Source: an uncultured Burkholderiales bacterium (GTDB lineage: Bacteria; Pseudomonadota; Gammaproteobacteria; Burkholderiales; Burkholderiaceae). From it: a stretch of 5,583 nucleotides of DNA. This document shows positions 5,055 to 5,583 of the stretch, in pieces; positions within the stretch are counted from its first letter, which is position 1; each line of letters begins with the position of its first letter. Made by a program: the position numbers and the translations under genes. The DNA is taken from contig CALBEV010000035.1 of assembly GCA_937891045.1 (NCBI GenBank), positions 1 through 5,583 on the forward strand, written 5' to 3'. Below the pieces are notes generated by a model. That model was not told the origin of the DNA. It was given only the letters and a program-made list of their open reading frames with translations, and did no database searches.

Positions 5055-5526
5055 ATGCCGCTGGTGTGCGCCTTCTGAACATGCCCCAGCCTTCCATGTG
5101 CAGCACTTTGTCACCGTTCTGGTTGAACATTTCCCAAAGGTTGCGCGTCATGCCCACGTCCGGGCGTTTGCCCATGGGTTTGGTCTCGAGCACGGTGCTT
5201 TGCAGCCGCAGGGTGTCGTTCGGGTACACCGGCTTGAGCCACTTGATGCCTTCTAGTCCCGGCGAGCCCAGGCTGGAGGTTTCGTGCAAAAAGTTCGTCA
5301 CCATCAGCCGCATGGCCATGGCGCAGGTGTGCCAGCCGCTGGCCGACAGTGCGCCAAAGACCGAGGCCTTGGCGGCTTCGTCGTTCAGGTGAAAGGGTTG
5401 CGGGTCAAACTGGGTGGCAAAGGCGATGATCTCTTCGCGGGTGGGCGTGATGGTGCCCAGGTCGCGGACCTGGCCTGTGGCCATGTCTTCCCAGTAGTAC
5501 TTGATGTGTGCGGTGCTTTGGGCCAT
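5053..5526 (-). CDS. MaoC-like hotdog-fold dehydratase/enoyl-CoA hydratase
   Basis: A 157-residue single-hotdog protein. FATQFDPQPFHLNDEAA (36-52) holds the D-x4-H motif (Asp41, His46) used for hydration by R-specific enoyl-CoA hydratases. FGALSASGWHT (57-67) is the matching overlap helix and turn of MaoC proteins. The C-terminal strands (WLKPVYPNDTLRL; KVLHMEGWGMFRRR) complete the fold. The likely reaction is reversible hydration or dehydration of a 2-enoyl-CoA or related CoA thioester in the cytoplasm; the acyl chain cannot be told from sequence. The ATG at 5526 has a perfect AGGAGG (5538-5533) at 6-base spacing; a GTG one codon earlier is too close to that site. The ATG overlaps the stop of the upstream gene (TGATG), indicating tight co-translation in one operon. 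Confidence 0.9.
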   Translation of the reverse strand: MAQSTAHIKYYWEDMATGQVRDLGTITPTREEIIAFATQFDPQPFHLNDEAAKASVFGALSASGWHTCAMAMRLMVTNFLHETSSLGSPGLEGIKWLKPVYPNDTLRLQSTVLETKPMGKRPDVGMTRNLWEMFNQNGDKVLHMEGWGMFRRRTPAA

Positions 5527-5583
5527 CACCGGCCTCCTGAGATGTCCAGAAAGCTCATGGTGGTGTAGCTGGCTTTGTCGGAC
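5526..5583 (-). CDS. 3' end of an unidentified gene co-translated with the MaoC-like gene (runs off the right edge)
   Basis: The minus-strand frame from the window edge gives SDKASYTTMSFLDISGGR and a TGA at 5528-5526. That stop shares its A with the ATG of the following MaoC-like gene. The Shine-Dalgarno of the MaoC-like gene lies inside these last codons, the normal layout of coupled operon genes. Eighteen residues are too few to name the family. A CoA-thioester enzyme, possibly a second MaoC-like subunit, would fit the context, but that is only a guess. Confidence 0.55.
   Translation of the reverse strand, partial: SDKASYTTMSFLDISGGR

Noticed and set aside
4262..5392. A 376-residue open frame on the + strand opposite marC and the MaoC-like gene
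   Set aside because: It has low-complexity His/Gln/Gly-rich composition, spans two real genes on the other strand and crosses a + strand terminator-like hairpin.
1..5583. CRISPR array, tRNA, rRNA, transposase or integrase
   Set aside because: No regularly spaced repeats, cloverleaf-like sequence or mobile-element protein motifs were seen on either strand.

Overview
The window looks like chromosomal DNA of a betaproteobacterium, most likely Burkholderiales and perhaps Comamonadaceae. The inference rests on high-GC coding sequence, the style of the proteins (MmsA, a LysR regulator, a MaoC-type hydratase, a MarC membrane protein) and compact gene packing. No sequence search was possible, so the taxonomy is a judgement from protein character.

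Left part (1-3182): a catabolic locus. A LysR-type regulator on the + strand (2244-3182) is divergent from mmsA (2036 down to 525, minus strand). mmsA is followed on the same strand by the N-terminal 106 residues of an FAD-dependent GMC alcohol dehydrogenase that runs off the left edge. This gene set and order resembles the 3-hydroxypropionate catabolic locus known from Pseudomonas and Cupriavidus necator (hpdR / mmsA / hpdH). There the GMC enzyme oxidises 3-hydroxypropionate to malonate semialdehyde, MmsA converts that to acetyl-CoA, and the LysR protein senses the acid. The 207-base divergent intergenic region holds a plausible mmsA promoter with a 17-base spacer, a perfect 8+8 dyad centred about 64.5 bases upstream of the predicted start of transcription (the usual place for a LysR recognition site), and a second perfect 8+8 dyad lying over the predicted start. 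A very strong 17+17 inverted repeat separates mmsA from the GMC gene.

Middle part (3183-4363): an accessory-looking stretch on the minus strand. It carries a ParD/ParE-type toxin-antitoxin pair with a 4-base gene overlap and a recognisable promoter with a 7-base direct repeat spaced 10 bases apart. Next to it is what appears to be the C-terminal remnant of a patatin-like phospholipase: the catalytic-Asp motif is present, but there is no start codon and no nucleophile serine.

Right part (4364-5583): a minus-strand cluster. From upstream to downstream it holds the last codons of an unidentified gene, a MaoC-like hotdog hydratase coupled to it by a TGATG overlap, and a MarC-family six-helix membrane protein. 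Between the hydratase and marC there are two hairpins. One is followed by seven T on the + strand, so it reads as an intrinsic terminator facing against the genes.

I found no CRISPR array, tRNA, rRNA or insertion sequence, and no clear evidence of an entirely new system. The most interesting items are the regulatory architecture of the divergent region, the intergenic hairpins, and the toxin-antitoxin promoter with its possible leaderless start.
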